DNA from: Candidatus Termititenax aidoneus
GTDB taxonomy: Bacteria; Margulisbacteria; Termititenacia; Termititenacales; Termititenacaceae
Direction: 5' to 3'
DNA length: 50,699 bases
Assembly (NCBI GenBank): GCA_003864455.1
Contig: BGZN01000001.1
Location: 113,677-164,375 of the forward strand
The first letter of the stretch is position 1, and each line of letters begins with the position of its first letter. Below, one piece after another: positions 8,353-17,530 of this stretch. Made by a program: the position numbers and the translations under genes. Under the pieces are notes generated by a model, which had not been told where the DNA came from, made no database searches, and saw only the letters and a list, made by a program, of their open reading frames with translations.

Positions 8353-9090
8353 TCAAGTAAAAGACTGCACCAAACCGCGGGTAATCAAAAACCAGCCGTC
8401 GGCCAGCACAAAAAGCAAAATCTTAAACGGCAGGGAAATCATCACCGGCGAAAGCATAAACATGCCGAGTGAAAGCAGGACATTGGACACGACCATGTCC
8501 ACCACGATGAACGGCGCGAAAATCACAAAAGCGATCTTGAACGCGGTGGTCAACTCGGAAAGAATAAAAGCCGGGATCAAAACATAAACCGGCACGTCTT
8601 TGATGTCTGTGATCGGCGGAATTTTGGAAAACTCAATAAAAAGCACGAGGTCTTTTTCCCGGGTCTGGCGCAGCATAAAATTTTTGAGCGGCAAGAGGCC
8701 GTTTTCAAAAGCTCTTTGCTGAGAAATCACGCCGTTATTGTAAGGCTGAATGGCGGAGCTGTTAATTTCCTGCCAGACCGGAGTCATGACGTACATGGTC
8801 AGAAAAAGCGCCACGGACACAATGACAGCCGAGGGCGGCGTCTGCTGCGTGCCGATAGCCGAACGCACAAAACCCAGCACGATCACGATGCGCAAAAAAG
8901 AAGTCGTGGTCATCAAGAAAAACGGCAGCAAAGAGATCAGCGCCAGCGAAAGCAGCAGCGTGATATTTTGGCTGAACTGCACCGTGCCGGTCACTTGATT
9001 GAGATCAAAAGTCAGCGGCGAAACCGCCGGCGCGGCGGACAGCGCGGACAACAGCACAGCTCCCAGCCAGAATTTTTTATTTTTGAGCAT
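8353..9090 (-). CDS. fliP: Flagellar export apparatus protein FliP
   Basis: FliP forms the core pentamer of the flagellar export gate. The 245 residues start with a cleavable signal peptide (KKFWLGAVLLSALSAAPA), normal for FliP. Conserved stretches follow: MTTTSFLRIVIVLGFVRSAIGTQQTPP near residue 60, the PAFILSEL motif, and the C-terminal FAPFIVVDMVVSNVLLSLGMFMLSP near 190. The 5' end overlaps fliO by 14 bp, which couples their translation. Confidence 0.96.
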   Translation of the reverse strand: MLKNKKFWLGAVLLSALSAAPAVSPLTFDLNQVTGTVQFSQNITLLLSLALISLLPFFLMTTTSFLRIVIVLGFVRSAIGTQQTPPSAVIVSVALFLTMYVMTPVWQEINSSAIQPYNNGVISQQRAFENGLLPLKNFMLRQTREKDLVLFIEFSKIPPITDIKDVPVYVLIPAFILSELTTAFKIAFVIFAPFIVVDMVVSNVLLSLGMFMLSPVMISLPFKILLFVLADGWFLITRGLVQSFT

Positions 9091-9535
9091 GATTTTTCCT
9101 TGGGTTCGTAACTTTTGCCGATTTTAACACATTATTCTTTTTGGCAAAGTCCGCCAAATAAGCGGCAAAATCTTTTTTGGGCAGCGCCGTGTATTTCAAT
9201 TTGCCGGCCGGCAGATCATAACAGGCCGTTTGCTTATTGCTGACGATCAGCAATTTGTGCGCGCCCTTGATTTCCAGCACATAGGCGGCAGTGCCCGGCT
9301 CAATAACCAGCCGTTCTTTTAAAACCAAATTGGCCTCTGGAGAAATGCGGCCGCCGTTGACGCGCGGCAGCAAATATTTGTACCAGTAATAAGTAAAAAT
9401 CAACAGCAGAATAATGACAGCCAGCGATTTGAGCAAAGAGCGCAGATAGACGCCGGAGGAACTGACATACAAGGGCGCGGCCGCTTCCTCGGCAGCCGCC
9501 GCCGTCGCCAGCAGGATAATTAAAACCCGCAGCAT
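9077..9535 (-). CDS. fliO: FliO-like flagellar biosynthesis protein
   Basis: FliO assists assembly of the FliP ring. The 152-residue product has an N-terminal hydrophobic segment (LRVLIILLATAAAAEE), which may be a signal peptide. A single membrane helix follows near residue 35-50 (SLAVIILLLIFTYYWYKYLLP), then a cytoplasmic part with VLEIKGAHKLLIVSNKQ, the FliO-type beta domain. The sequence family is weakly conserved, so the call rests mostly on topology and on its exact place between fliN and fliP. Confidence 0.8.
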   Translation of the reverse strand: MLRVLIILLATAAAAEEAAAPLYVSSSGVYLRSLLKSLAVIILLLIFTYYWYKYLLPRVNGGRISPEANLVLKERLVIEPGTAAYVLEIKGAHKLLIVSNKQTACYDLPAGKLKYTALPKKDFAAYLADFAKKNNVLKSAKVTNPRKNHAQK

Positions 9536-9536
9536 T

Positions 9537-9893
9537 TTAACGGCTGATGACTTTGGTTACTTTTACTCCGTAGTTTTCACCAACAGCCACGATTTCCCCC
9601 TGAGCGATGAGTTGCGAATTGACCATAATTTCCACCGTCTCGCCGGCTTTTTTGGCCAGCTCGATCACGTCGCCTTTGGACAACTGCAAAAGCTTTTGCA
9701 AATCGACGCGCGTCTTGCCGAGCATCACGGTTACGTCCACCGGAATATTGCCGAAAAGTTCTTGGCTGAATTTCGCACCGCCGCCGGACGGATGCAGCTC
9801 GTCCAACGCTACAGTGTTGTATTCTTTGTTATTAGAACCGGCAGCCGGCTGCTGCTCTCCGATGCTTTCGCCAAACGCCACTACTTCGGCCAT
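9537..9893 (-). CDS. fliN: Flagellar motor switch protein FliN
   Basis: FliN builds the lower C-ring of the flagellar motor. The 118 residues end in a typical SPOA domain: IPVDVTVMLGKTRVDLQKLL, LSKGDVIELAKKAGETVEI, VNSQLIAQGEIVAVGENYGVKV. The N-terminal 40 residues are a variable linker. The ribosome site aaagggga sits upstream of the ATG. It directly follows fliM with a 39-nt gap. Confidence 0.96.
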   Translation of the reverse strand: MAEVVAFGESIGEQQPAAGSNNKEYNTVALDELHPSGGGAKFSQELFGNIPVDVTVMLGKTRVDLQKLLQLSKGDVIELAKKAGETVEIMVNSQLIAQGEIVAVGENYGVKVTKVISR

Positions 9894-9932
9894 AAATTTC
9901 CCCTTTGTTTTATATTTGCATTATCGCTTTTT

Positions 9933-11255
9933 TTATTTTAAATCGTCAATATCCCAGGTAAAATCATCGTCAGAGCCGGCGCTTTCTTCCGGCAAATTTA
10001 ATTCTTCAAGCAGCGGGTCTTTTATTTCCATTTTGCTCTCGTCAACTTTGCCTTCTTCCGTATAGGCCACGCTTTGTTCGTCAACCACCGGCGGCGCATA
10101 AGGCACGGCCGGCTCTTGTGTTTCCGGCTCGGGAACTTCCGCGGCCGGCTCTGGAACAGCGGCGGATTCCGGCGCGGCGGCTGGTTCTGGCGCAGGAGGC
10201 GTTTCCGGCGGAGCGGACACGGCCGGTTTAATTTCTTCCGGCGCGGCGGGAGGCGGCGCCGGGGCAGCCACGGCCTGTTCGGTTACGCGCGGCGCGGCAG
10301 ACACTTTTGGCGCGGCCAAATTGTAAAACTTGGGCTTGTGGTCAATAATTTTTACAGCGTAGCGGCTGCCGCGTTTGCCTAGCTTCACGAAAAATTCGCC
10401 TTGTTCAGCCACAGACATGACCAAGGAGTCGGTAACTTTTTCATTGAGCTGCAGAATATCGCCCGGCGCCATAGTCAAAATATCGCCGACCGAAACGCGT
10501 GTCGCGCCGATCTTAATATTGACGGGAACTTGCGTGCCGGCAACCGCGCCGGAAACTAACTGCACAGTCATTTTTTTCGGCTTGGCGTTTTTCTTGGCGG
10601 CGTAGGCAGCCTGCATTTTTTCCAAATCTTTGACTGTGTAAACAAACCAAAGCGCCGCGGGTTTATTGTCCGCCAGATAAAAAGTCTGCGAAAAAACCGC
10701 CATTTCCTCGTCTTTTTTTAATTTGGTTTCGGGCTTGAGTTTCGGCGCAAAAATCTCGCCGGCCGTCTCGCCGGAAAAAGCGTCCAGCAAATAAGTTTTG
10801 TACGACTTGAGTATTTCCTGCCTCAATAAAGCCAGCGCCGGTTTTTCCAGATCGGACAGCGTGTCGCCTAATTTTTTGACCGCCAAACCCTGTCCGCCGT
10901 AAAAACGATCAAGCAGCGCGTAAGCCAGCGTATTATCCAGCAGCACTGTAAAACCGCCCTGCGTTGTCGCAACCTCAAATGAAGTTACCGACGACGGCGC
11001 TATATTCAGAAAATCGGCGTATTTCAACTGCAGCGCCGCCGACTCTTGAATGCCGCAGGAAATTTTGAGATTCTGGCTCAAAACATCGCCGAAAAAATCC
11101 GCCCATTTGTGGTGAATTTCCAGCAATTCATCGACCTGCTCGACAGTCAACCCGCCCAGTTCTAAATCGTTGGTGTAATGCTCGCGGGGTCTGTACTCAT
11201 ACCAATTGCCGATAACTTGTTTTAAGCGAATATCTTTAAGTTGCACAGTAGCCAT
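9933..11255 (-). CDS. fliM: FliM-type flagellar motor switch protein with long acidic C-terminal tail
   Basis: The central CheC/FliM-like domain occupies roughly residues 40-225 and a SPOA domain follows at about 232-310 (VPVNIKIGATRVSVGDIL), as in FliM of the C-ring. The usual N-terminal CheY-binding motif (LSQDEIDALL type) is missing; the protein begins MATVQLKDIRLKQ. Instead, residues about 325-440 form a Pro/Ala/Glu-rich, disordered tail ending in an acidic stretch (SDDDFTWDIDDLK). At 440 residues it is about 100 longer than usual. It is coupled to the neighbouring hook/rod gene and lies 39 nt before fliN. Confidence 0.88.
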   Translation of the reverse strand: MATVQLKDIRLKQVIGNWYEYRPREHYTNDLELGGLTVEQVDELLEIHHKWADFFGDVLSQNLKISCGIQESAALQLKYADFLNIAPSSVTSFEVATTQGGFTVLLDNTLAYALLDRFYGGQGLAVKKLGDTLSDLEKPALALLRQEILKSYKTYLLDAFSGETAGEIFAPKLKPETKLKKDEEMAVFSQTFYLADNKPAALWFVYTVKDLEKMQAAYAAKKNAKPKKMTVQLVSGAVAGTQVPVNIKIGATRVSVGDILTMAPGDILQLNEKVTDSLVMSVAEQGEFFVKLGKRGSRYAVKIIDHKPKFYNLAAPKVSAAPRVTEQAVAAPAPPPAAPEEIKPAVSAPPETPPAPEPAAAPESAAVPEPAAEVPEPETQEPAVPYAPPVVDEQSVAYTEEGKVDESKMEIKDPLLEELNLPEESAGSDDDFTWDIDDLK

Positions 11256-11259
11256 TAAA

Positions 11260-12084
11260 TTACCCCAGCAATTTATTGATGACTTGTGAAATCTGATCGC
11301 TGGCGATCTTGATCGCGCTCAACACTGCTGACATCGCGCGCTGCACTTCAATGGCATCGATGGTCTCGCCGGTATAGAACACATTGGATTTTTCCAGCGA
11401 TTGCGCTTCGACTGTGCCAAAAGAACCATCGCCGGGAACGCCGGTAGTCATCGTGCCGGACACCACGGATTCTTTGAGCAGCGAGCCGTCGTATTGAGTA
11501 AGACCCTCAACATTGGTAAAATCCGCCAGTGTAATCTGGCCGATCTGTGCAGCCTCCTCTTGTCCCGCTTTATACAGCGAATAATTGCTAAGCAAAACGC
11601 CGTTGGGTCCCCAGCCCAGATCAGTAGCTTCGCTGGCTGTGAGAGGCCCCCCGTCGCCCATCAGCATATTGCCAGAGCCGTCAACTATATATCGTCCGGT
11701 TGTGTCGACGTGAAAACTGCCGTTGCGCGTGTAATAAATTGTCGAACCGCCGTCCGGTGAAACCATAAACAAACCGCGGCCGGAAACCGCGCAGTCCAGC
11801 GCTCCGCCTTCGCCCAGCGCGCCTTGCGCAAAATCCAAACTAATCGAACCCAGCGTTACGCCTGAGCCAAACTGGATCGGATTTAATTCGCCGGTCAGCC
11901 CTGTGCCTTGAAAACCCTCATTGACCACATCATTGAACACTGTTTTGAAAGACTGCTTCAAGGCTTTGTAGCCAGTGGTCGCCATATTCGCGCTGTTGTT
12001 GGTGCTAATACGCAAACTTTGACTGAACGCGCTCATCGCATTTTTGGAACGCCGGATAATATCCAGCAAACCTACTGTATCCAT
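11260..12084 (-). CDS. Flagellar hook/basal-body rod protein (FlgE/FlgG family)
   Basis: The 274-residue product has the N-terminal axial-protein signature (SLRISTNNSANMATTGYKA) and the central LDCAVSGRGLFMV and YYTRNGSFHVDTTGRYIVDG motifs. A C-terminal helix (ETIDAIEVQRAMSAVLSAIK) makes up the D0 coiled coil. These are shared by FlgE, FlgF and FlgG. Directly after flgD one expects the hook protein FlgE, but the short length fits FlgG as well, so no symbol is given. The product is exported through the FliPQR gate. Confidence 0.85.
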   Translation of the reverse strand: MDTVGLLDIIRRSKNAMSAFSQSLRISTNNSANMATTGYKALKQSFKTVFNDVVNEGFQGTGLTGELNPIQFGSGVTLGSISLDFAQGALGEGGALDCAVSGRGLFMVSPDGGSTIYYTRNGSFHVDTTGRYIVDGSGNMLMGDGGPLTASEATDLGWGPNGVLLSNYSLYKAGQEEAAQIGQITLADFTNVEGLTQYDGSLLKESVVSGTMTTGVPGDGSFGTVEAQSLEKSNVFYTGETIDAIEVQRAMSAVLSAIKIASDQISQVINKLLG

Positions 12085-12093
12085 AAATCCTCC

Positions 12094-12681
12094 TTATACA
12101 GCCGTGATCGATTTTATCTCGTCCAGCGTCAAATCAAATTTATCATCTATTCTAAACAGTGGTTTTTGCACATTTTCAATATCGACGCGCGTTACGCGGC
12201 CGGTTTTAGTCAGACCGTCCGCCGGATCGACATATTCGACAATCTGGCCGACCCATTTGAGATTTTCCGTGGCGTTGGTGTAAGCCTGCAAGCCGCGCAA
12301 AGTTTCCTCGACTTGATAAGACTGCAAAGCGGTCGTCGACGAAAGGAACGAGAAATCCGAAGTGATGCCCTGCGTGGAAAAAAGACTGCTCAAGGCGCTG
12401 TCCGTCGATGAAGTCAAGCCCAGTGCAGAAAAAATATCCGACGTTCCGCTACTCGAACCGGACAAGCCGTTGTAACTGCCGAGACTGCTGTAAAGGCTGT
12501 CGTCGTTGGAATCAGTGTCGGAAAACACATTGGTCGCGGAAAGCAAAAGATTAACATTGCGCCGCTGTATTTCCTCAACCCAAATCGGGAAAAATTCCGG
12601 ATTTTCCTCCAAATCTTTAATGGAAGTTATGGAACTAGTTTGAGTTTGAGAGCCTGTCACACCGCTTACCGCGTCTACCAT
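12094..12681 (-). CDS. flgD: FlgD-like hook-capping protein
   Basis: The C-terminal part fits hook-capping proteins: NLKWVGQIVEYVDPADGL (around residue 140) and VQKPLFRIDDKFDLTLDEIKSI, the FlgD pattern of a bound substrate-loop domain. The N-terminal 120 residues are Ser/Asp-rich and lack the canonical FLQLLVTQLQ motif, so the protein is divergent. Its place between fliK and the hook/rod gene supports the role. It would be exported and act as the scaffold for hook assembly. Confidence 0.7.
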   Translation of the reverse strand: MVDAVSGVTGSQTQTSSITSIKDLEENPEFFPIWVEEIQRRNVNLLLSATNVFSDTDSNDDSLYSSLGSYNGLSGSSSGTSDIFSALGLTSSTDSALSSLFSTQGITSDFSFLSSTTALQSYQVEETLRGLQAYTNATENLKWVGQIVEYVDPADGLTKTGRVTRVDIENVQKPLFRIDDKFDLTLDEIKSITAV

Positions 12682-12693
12682 TTGTTTCCCCCT

Positions 12694-13593
12694 TTAAGCA
12701 AGGTAATTAACCAACACATCGCGCATTAACGCGTATATTTCTTTGATTATAGCATTTTGGGGCAGTGTCTTCAATACGCCAAAATCATTTTGTCCGGTTT
12801 CTGACGCCAGAAATTCCCGCTCCAACTGCTCATGCCGCCGGCCGGAATAACCGGAAAAATCCAGATCCGCCAAACTAAAACCGTACTGCTCCAGCAGATC
12901 TTTTAGCTCAGGCTGAGCACTCTCCAAAAGACGGCGGGTCTCCGCGCCGGAAGCAAAAGCGACCTGCAATTTTTTTGACTCGGCAAAAATATAAATATCC
13001 AGCTTGCCTAGATCTTCCGGCTCAAGAGCAAATTTAAGTTTAAGTACCTGGCCGTCTTTTTTGGCCTGAATGGTTTTCATTAGCTCGGCGTAAATCTCGG
13101 CAAAAGGCACGGCCGGAACAGCCGGCGCGGTCTGCGCAGTCTTGGCGGGCAAGTCTATTCTCTCCACAGACGCGCCGCGGTAATTTACTTTGTCGACGAC
13201 TTTTTCCAACTGGGTTTGAATTAAAGCAGCCGGCGCGGTCTGCGCCTCCTCTGTTTGTTCGGCAGGCTCGTCAGCGTCAATTTTCGGTTCTGTTATTTCA
13301 AGTTTGTCCGCAGCTTTTTGCTCCGTTTGGGGCAAAAAAACTTCCGGAATTTCAGCACCGGACAAAATAGCGGCGAGTTCAGTCTGCGGCGCGGTTTGGG
13401 GTTTGGGCCGCGGCAAAAGCGGCGGCTCTGTTTGTTCAGAATGGGCTTGCTCCGCCGCGGCGGTCTTTTCCTGCGCCGCGCCGACCGCTTGATCCAGGAT
13501 CAAGGCAAAATTTTCATTTACAGCTGCGCCCGCTGAGACGCGCGTCAGTTCCGTCCGGGTCTGTGTTTTTAAGACGGCCAAATTAATTTCCAT
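12694..13593 (-). CDS. fliK: FliK-like flagellar hook-length control protein
   Basis: About 299 residues. The first 170 are Gln/Glu/Ala/Pro-rich and likely disordered, as in FliK rulers. The C-terminal domain (about 180-260) has VLKLKFALEPEDLGKLDIYI and ETRRLLESAQPELKDLLEQY, the FliK C-terminal signature that binds FlhB and switches export specificity. The ATG at 13593 is preferred over a TTG at 13611, because the ribosome site AAGGGG lies between the two and is well placed for the former. Confidence 0.85.
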   Translation of the reverse strand: MEINLAVLKTQTRTELTRVSAGAAVNENFALILDQAVGAAQEKTAAAEQAHSEQTEPPLLPRPKPQTAPQTELAAILSGAEIPEVFLPQTEQKAADKLEITEPKIDADEPAEQTEEAQTAPAALIQTQLEKVVDKVNYRGASVERIDLPAKTAQTAPAVPAVPFAEIYAELMKTIQAKKDGQVLKLKFALEPEDLGKLDIYIFAESKKLQVAFASGAETRRLLESAQPELKDLLEQYGFSLADLDFSGYSGRRHEQLEREFLASETGQNDFGVLKTLPQNAIIKEIYALMRDVLVNYLA

Positions 13594-13611
13594 GCCAGCC
13601 CCTTTTAGCAA

Positions 13612-16600
13612 TTAATTATTCAAAATATCTATTTCGTTGCGCACGCGGCTGTCCGCAAAAAGCCAGCGCGCAAATTCCCGTCTGGACAACAGATTCTGCG
13701 GCGCGGCCGCATTAATGCCGCCCGTGCTCAAAGCCCGATACCAAGCGGAAGCTTCTTGCTGGGTAATTTTGGCCTCCGGCCGAAAATTATTATTTGCTTC
13801 TTTTATTATACCACGGTCGACCAGCAGTTTGATCGACGGCGCTGACCAGCGATTGGCCGCCACATCGCTAAATACCGGCTGCGCGACTTGCTGCGGCGTA
13901 GCGCCAATCATGCGCACCAGCAGCGCCGCCACTTCCTCGCGCGTCAGTTCTTGATTGGGGTAAAAATCTTGCCCTTCTTTGAAATAGCCGAGCGTCGCCA
14001 GATATTCGATCAGTCCGCGCTCCGGCACGCTCTGAATATCCTGATAAGTCAGCAAACGCAAGCCTCTTAAACGCACAGTTTGCGCGCCGTTGTCCACGAC
14101 AATATTATTCTTGCCGGCCTCCAGTGTAACGACCTGCGTAAAAGAACTGTCGCTGCCGGCGCGCACCGCGCGGCCGTTGACGCGCACTTCTTCCACACCG
14201 CCGCTAAAACCGCTCAGGGTCAAGGCGTTTTGCTTGACACGAAAATTATTTTCAGGGTAAGCCACGAGCAAACGGGTGCGGCCGTCGACGGCTATAGAGT
14301 CGCCGCTGCGCGTAATCGGCCGCGCGGCGGAAAGCCGGTCATAGCGCGCCAAAAAACTTTGATAGTCATCGGCCGTTATTTTTTTTTTTGCCGCCGCGTT
14401 GTTCAGCTCTTCCGCTTGAATGATCAATCCCGAACGGTCTTGCACATTGTCCGGCGCCGCCACATCCTCCGCGCTTTCGTATTCGTCAAAATTGCGGTAC
14501 TGCTCCAGCAGATTTTTGTAGAAATCCGTGTTGGCCAGCATGGTGATAAATTGTTCGCGGGTCAGCGCGGCAGTGTCCGGAATATCGGCGGCCACCGTGG
14601 TGTCATCGGCTTCTTTGCCGTCCCATTCATTGAGCATTTCACGCGCGGCCGCCAGAGACAAAGGCTCGGCGCTGATTGTATTGCCGCCGGACGCGCCTTT
14701 CAAACCATTGAGGATTAGCTGCGCCTCGCCCCTGGTGATCGGCTGCCCGCCGTCAAAACGGCTGAACCGCGCGTAAGCGCTGGCCGCGTTGTACTGCAAA
14801 TTATCCAAAGTGTCCGGCTTGTCGGAAAAAGCTTTCACGTATAGAACGCGCGCTGTGCGGATCTCCGGCTGCGCGTCTTCCGTCGGCTCAGCCGGCTCAG
14901 CGCCGCTTTGCACGCGGATAATATTGCGGCCTTCCCGCAAATTGACCCTTGCTAAGAAAACACCTTTTTGCGCCGGCACGGTAACCCCGTTGAGCAGCAC
15001 ATGATCCGCGCCTTTGACCAAGCCTTTGACCTCAATTAACTGGCGGCCAACTATGGAACGATCCAGCGGGGACAAAATGCGCAGATTTTCCTCCGCGGTC
15101 TCGTCCAAACTGATCAAGCGGCCGTTGACGTACAGATCGGCCAGCACCCGCTGCTCGTAAACCGGCAAAGCGGAAAGCGGTGTTTCCATAAACTGCTCGC
15201 CGTAACCGGACTTCCAATCGTACAGTTCATTGATCCTGCGCTGCGCGGTCTGCACAGCGGCCAGCATCGCGGCGGCTTCCACGCGGGTCAATTCGCGGTC
15301 AGGGTAAAATTTTTCCTGCGGCGAAATAATGCCGGCTTCCAGCGCGGCGGCCACCTGCGGGGCGTACGGCAGATAAGGCGGCACATCTTCAAAAATTTGC
15401 TGCGCCAGATTGCCGCCGCTTAAATTCTCCATAAGCACAATCGCAGACACCGCGTCTTTGCGGGTAATAAAAGCGCCAGGGATAAAACCTCCGGCCTGCA
15501 ATTCCAAATAACCGGCGTCCAGAGCGGCTTTGATATATGGCGCGTTTTCGTCAGTGGAAAGCACATCCGGCGCGATATTGACCGGATCTGGCAAAAGCTC
15601 CAGCCCTTTGAGCAGAACCAGCGCCTTGGCAAACTCAGCGCGTGTCATAAAATCTTCGGGGCGGAAATAAGTCGGGGCTTCGGGGTCGTTGCTCATGACC
15701 CCCAAGGAGAGCAGCGAAGCGACTTGATTGCGCGCCCAGGAAAAACCGCCCAAATCATCAGCTTCCTGAATTTTTAAAACCCGCACCGCCGTCGAGACTG
15801 TCTGTCCGGCCTCGTCGATCATGACAATCTCCACCACGTTTTTGCCTTCCTGCGCCAGCTCGATCGGAAAATTGAAGCGGCCGTCCGCGTCCGGAGTAAC
15901 GGACTGCTCGCCGACCGCCACGCGCACTGTGCCTTCTTTGGCGACGCCGCGGACATTGATAGAACTGCGCGGCGTGATTGTGCGGTCGCGCGGCGCGGTA
16001 ACAAATCTGGCGGAGTAAACATCTTCCGCGACATCCGAGCGATTGCCAAAACCGTCGACCGCGACAGTGCGCAAAGTGATTGCCGAATTGTAATATTCCG
16101 GAGCGATATTCCAAGAGCCCAGCCAGTCGCCGCTCTCGTCCTCCAGCAGCGTGATCTGCGAGCCGTCCGGCAAACGGGTCAGCACAGTTTCGACTTCTTT
16201 ATTTACCGAAACGCGGATCGTAATGGCGTCGCCGCTGCGTGCGATAGTCGTGCTGATCATCGGCTTGATCTGATCGGTGTACAGCGTTACCACATTGGAC
16301 GGCTCGCTCTCTACAAACTGTTCATATTTAGCGACGGCGTAAACACTGTTTTGGCCGTCATCAAGATAAATGTTGTCGGCGTTCCAAATGCCGCCGGCAT
16401 CAGCTTTGACAGTCTTGCGCAGACGCTCGTTGACATAGACCGTTATATCAGCGTTTGGCTCGGCCGTGCCGTTGACCGCCGTCAAATTGGCGGTCAGATT
16501 TTCCGACTCAAAACTGGAAATAATTTCCGGCGTTTTGGTTTTGGAAACGCCGCGCAAAGTGATTGAAATATAATGCACATTGTCAAAAGGCAGCGGAAAA

Positions 16601-17529
16601 GTGCGAAAAGCATAATCCAGGGACAAGGTGTATGGATTGCCGTCAAAGCCGGTAATCGAAAAGACCCGGTAGCCCAAGCCGTAAGTCGGATAAAAATCAT
16701 CGAGACCCGCGCGCAAAGACAGCGATTGATCCGCGATATATTCCAAACCAAAATGCAGGCCGTTATTGTCAAAATCGCCGGCCGTGATAAATCTCTGGCC
16801 AAACAACTCAAAAGGCTTGGCCGCGCCGAGACGCAGATTCATTTGATAGCCGGACGAAGTGCCGACTTCACCGCCTTCTTCGGACGGCGCCTCCGCAAAA
16901 GCTGGAGCCATCAGATTTTGAATACCCAGGCCCAGCGCCAAATCGCCCAGCTCGCCAATGAACGGCAGCGCCGGCAAACTCAAATCAAAACGTATTCCAG
17001 CGTCCAAGCCCCAGCCGGAGAGCGTTTCACCAGCCAGTGTGGAATACGCCAGTTTAAAAGTGCCCCCGTAGCCGATATTCTTGAGAAAAGAAAACTCGCG
17101 CGGCCCCTGCTGCGCGTAAGTCAAACCCAGAATATTTTCCGCGTAACTGTAGCGCTGGCCGGTGCGGTAAATCCGCAGTTCTTCACCTTCGATAGTCGCG
17201 TCGGTCTCGGGAATATCATTGACGCCGTAAGAAAAATAACTCACGCCGAAAAATCCCAGCGGCGTCGGCACGATAGAAACGATGTCCAGAAATTTATAGG
17301 TGTTTAAAAATTCGTAGCTGCTCAAACCAAACTGCAGTTTTTGATTGCTGGCCAAAATCGCCGGATTAGCGCGCAGAGCGTTGACATCATCGCCCGCCGC
17401 AACCACCGCGCCGCCCAAGCCGATAGAGCGCGCGCCCAAGGCGTAATTGGTCGGGTCGACAGACTGGCGGTCCGCCGCCCAGACTAAGGCCGCCGCCGTG
17501 AATAAAATTATTGCCCAAAATTTACGCAC
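13612..17529 (-). CDS. Giant surface protein: PorV-like barrel, Ig-like repeats and SLH domains
   Basis: 1305 residues with a signal peptide (FWAIILFTAAALVWA). Residues about 20-330 resemble PorV/UPF0164 outer-membrane barrels (YALGARSIGLGGAVVAAGDD, RANPAI). Ig-like or Big-like beta modules follow at 335-590. Three SLH-type modules lie at about 595-765 (TRAEFAKALVLLKG; TRVEAAAMLAAV), more beta modules come next, and a second set of SLH-like modules is at about 1170-1290 (TREEVAALLVRMIG; SRREFARWLF). It likely spans or tethers the outer envelope. It lies 2 nt after the gene upstream and ends 18 nt before fliK, within the flagellar operon. Confidence 0.75.
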   Translation of the reverse strand: MRKFWAIILFTAAALVWAADRQSVDPTNYALGARSIGLGGAVVAAGDDVNALRANPAILASNQKLQFGLSSYEFLNTYKFLDIVSIVPTPLGFFGVSYFSYGVNDIPETDATIEGEELRIYRTGQRYSYAENILGLTYAQQGPREFSFLKNIGYGGTFKLAYSTLAGETLSGWGLDAGIRFDLSLPALPFIGELGDLALGLGIQNLMAPAFAEAPSEEGGEVGTSSGYQMNLRLGAAKPFELFGQRFITAGDFDNNGLHFGLEYIADQSLSLRAGLDDFYPTYGLGYRVFSITGFDGNPYTLSLDYAFRTFPLPFDNVHYISITLRGVSKTKTPEIISSFESENLTANLTAVNGTAEPNADITVYVNERLRKTVKADAGGIWNADNIYLDDGQNSVYAVAKYEQFVESEPSNVVTLYTDQIKPMISTTIARSGDAITIRVSVNKEVETVLTRLPDGSQITLLEDESGDWLGSWNIAPEYYNSAITLRTVAVDGFGNRSDVAEDVYSARFVTAPRDRTITPRSSINVRGVAKEGTVRVAVGEQSVTPDADGRFNFPIELAQEGKNVVEIVMIDEAGQTVSTAVRVLKIQEADDLGGFSWARNQVASLLSLGVMSNDPEAPTYFRPEDFMTRAEFAKALVLLKGLELLPDPVNIAPDVLSTDENAPYIKAALDAGYLELQAGGFIPGAFITRKDAVSAIVLMENLSGGNLAQQIFEDVPPYLPYAPQVAAALEAGIISPQEKFYPDRELTRVEAAAMLAAVQTAQRRINELYDWKSGYGEQFMETPLSALPVYEQRVLADLYVNGRLISLDETAEENLRILSPLDRSIVGRQLIEVKGLVKGADHVLLNGVTVPAQKGVFLARVNLREGRNIIRVQSGAEPAEPTEDAQPEIRTARVLYVKAFSDKPDTLDNLQYNAASAYARFSRFDGGQPITRGEAQLILNGLKGASGGNTISAEPLSLAAAREMLNEWDGKEADDTTVAADIPDTAALTREQFITMLANTDFYKNLLEQYRNFDEYESAEDVAAPDNVQDRSGLIIQAEELNNAAAKKKITADDYQSFLARYDRLSAARPITRSGDSIAVDGRTRLLVAYPENNFRVKQNALTLSGFSGGVEEVRVNGRAVRAGSDSSFTQVVTLEAGKNNIVVDNGAQTVRLRGLRLLTYQDIQSVPERGLIEYLATLGYFKEGQDFYPNQELTREEVAALLVRMIGATPQQVAQPVFSDVAANRWSAPSIKLLVDRGIIKEANNNFRPEAKITQQEASAWYRALSTGGINAAAPQNLLSRREFARWLFADSRVRNEIDILNN

Positions 17530-17530
17530 G

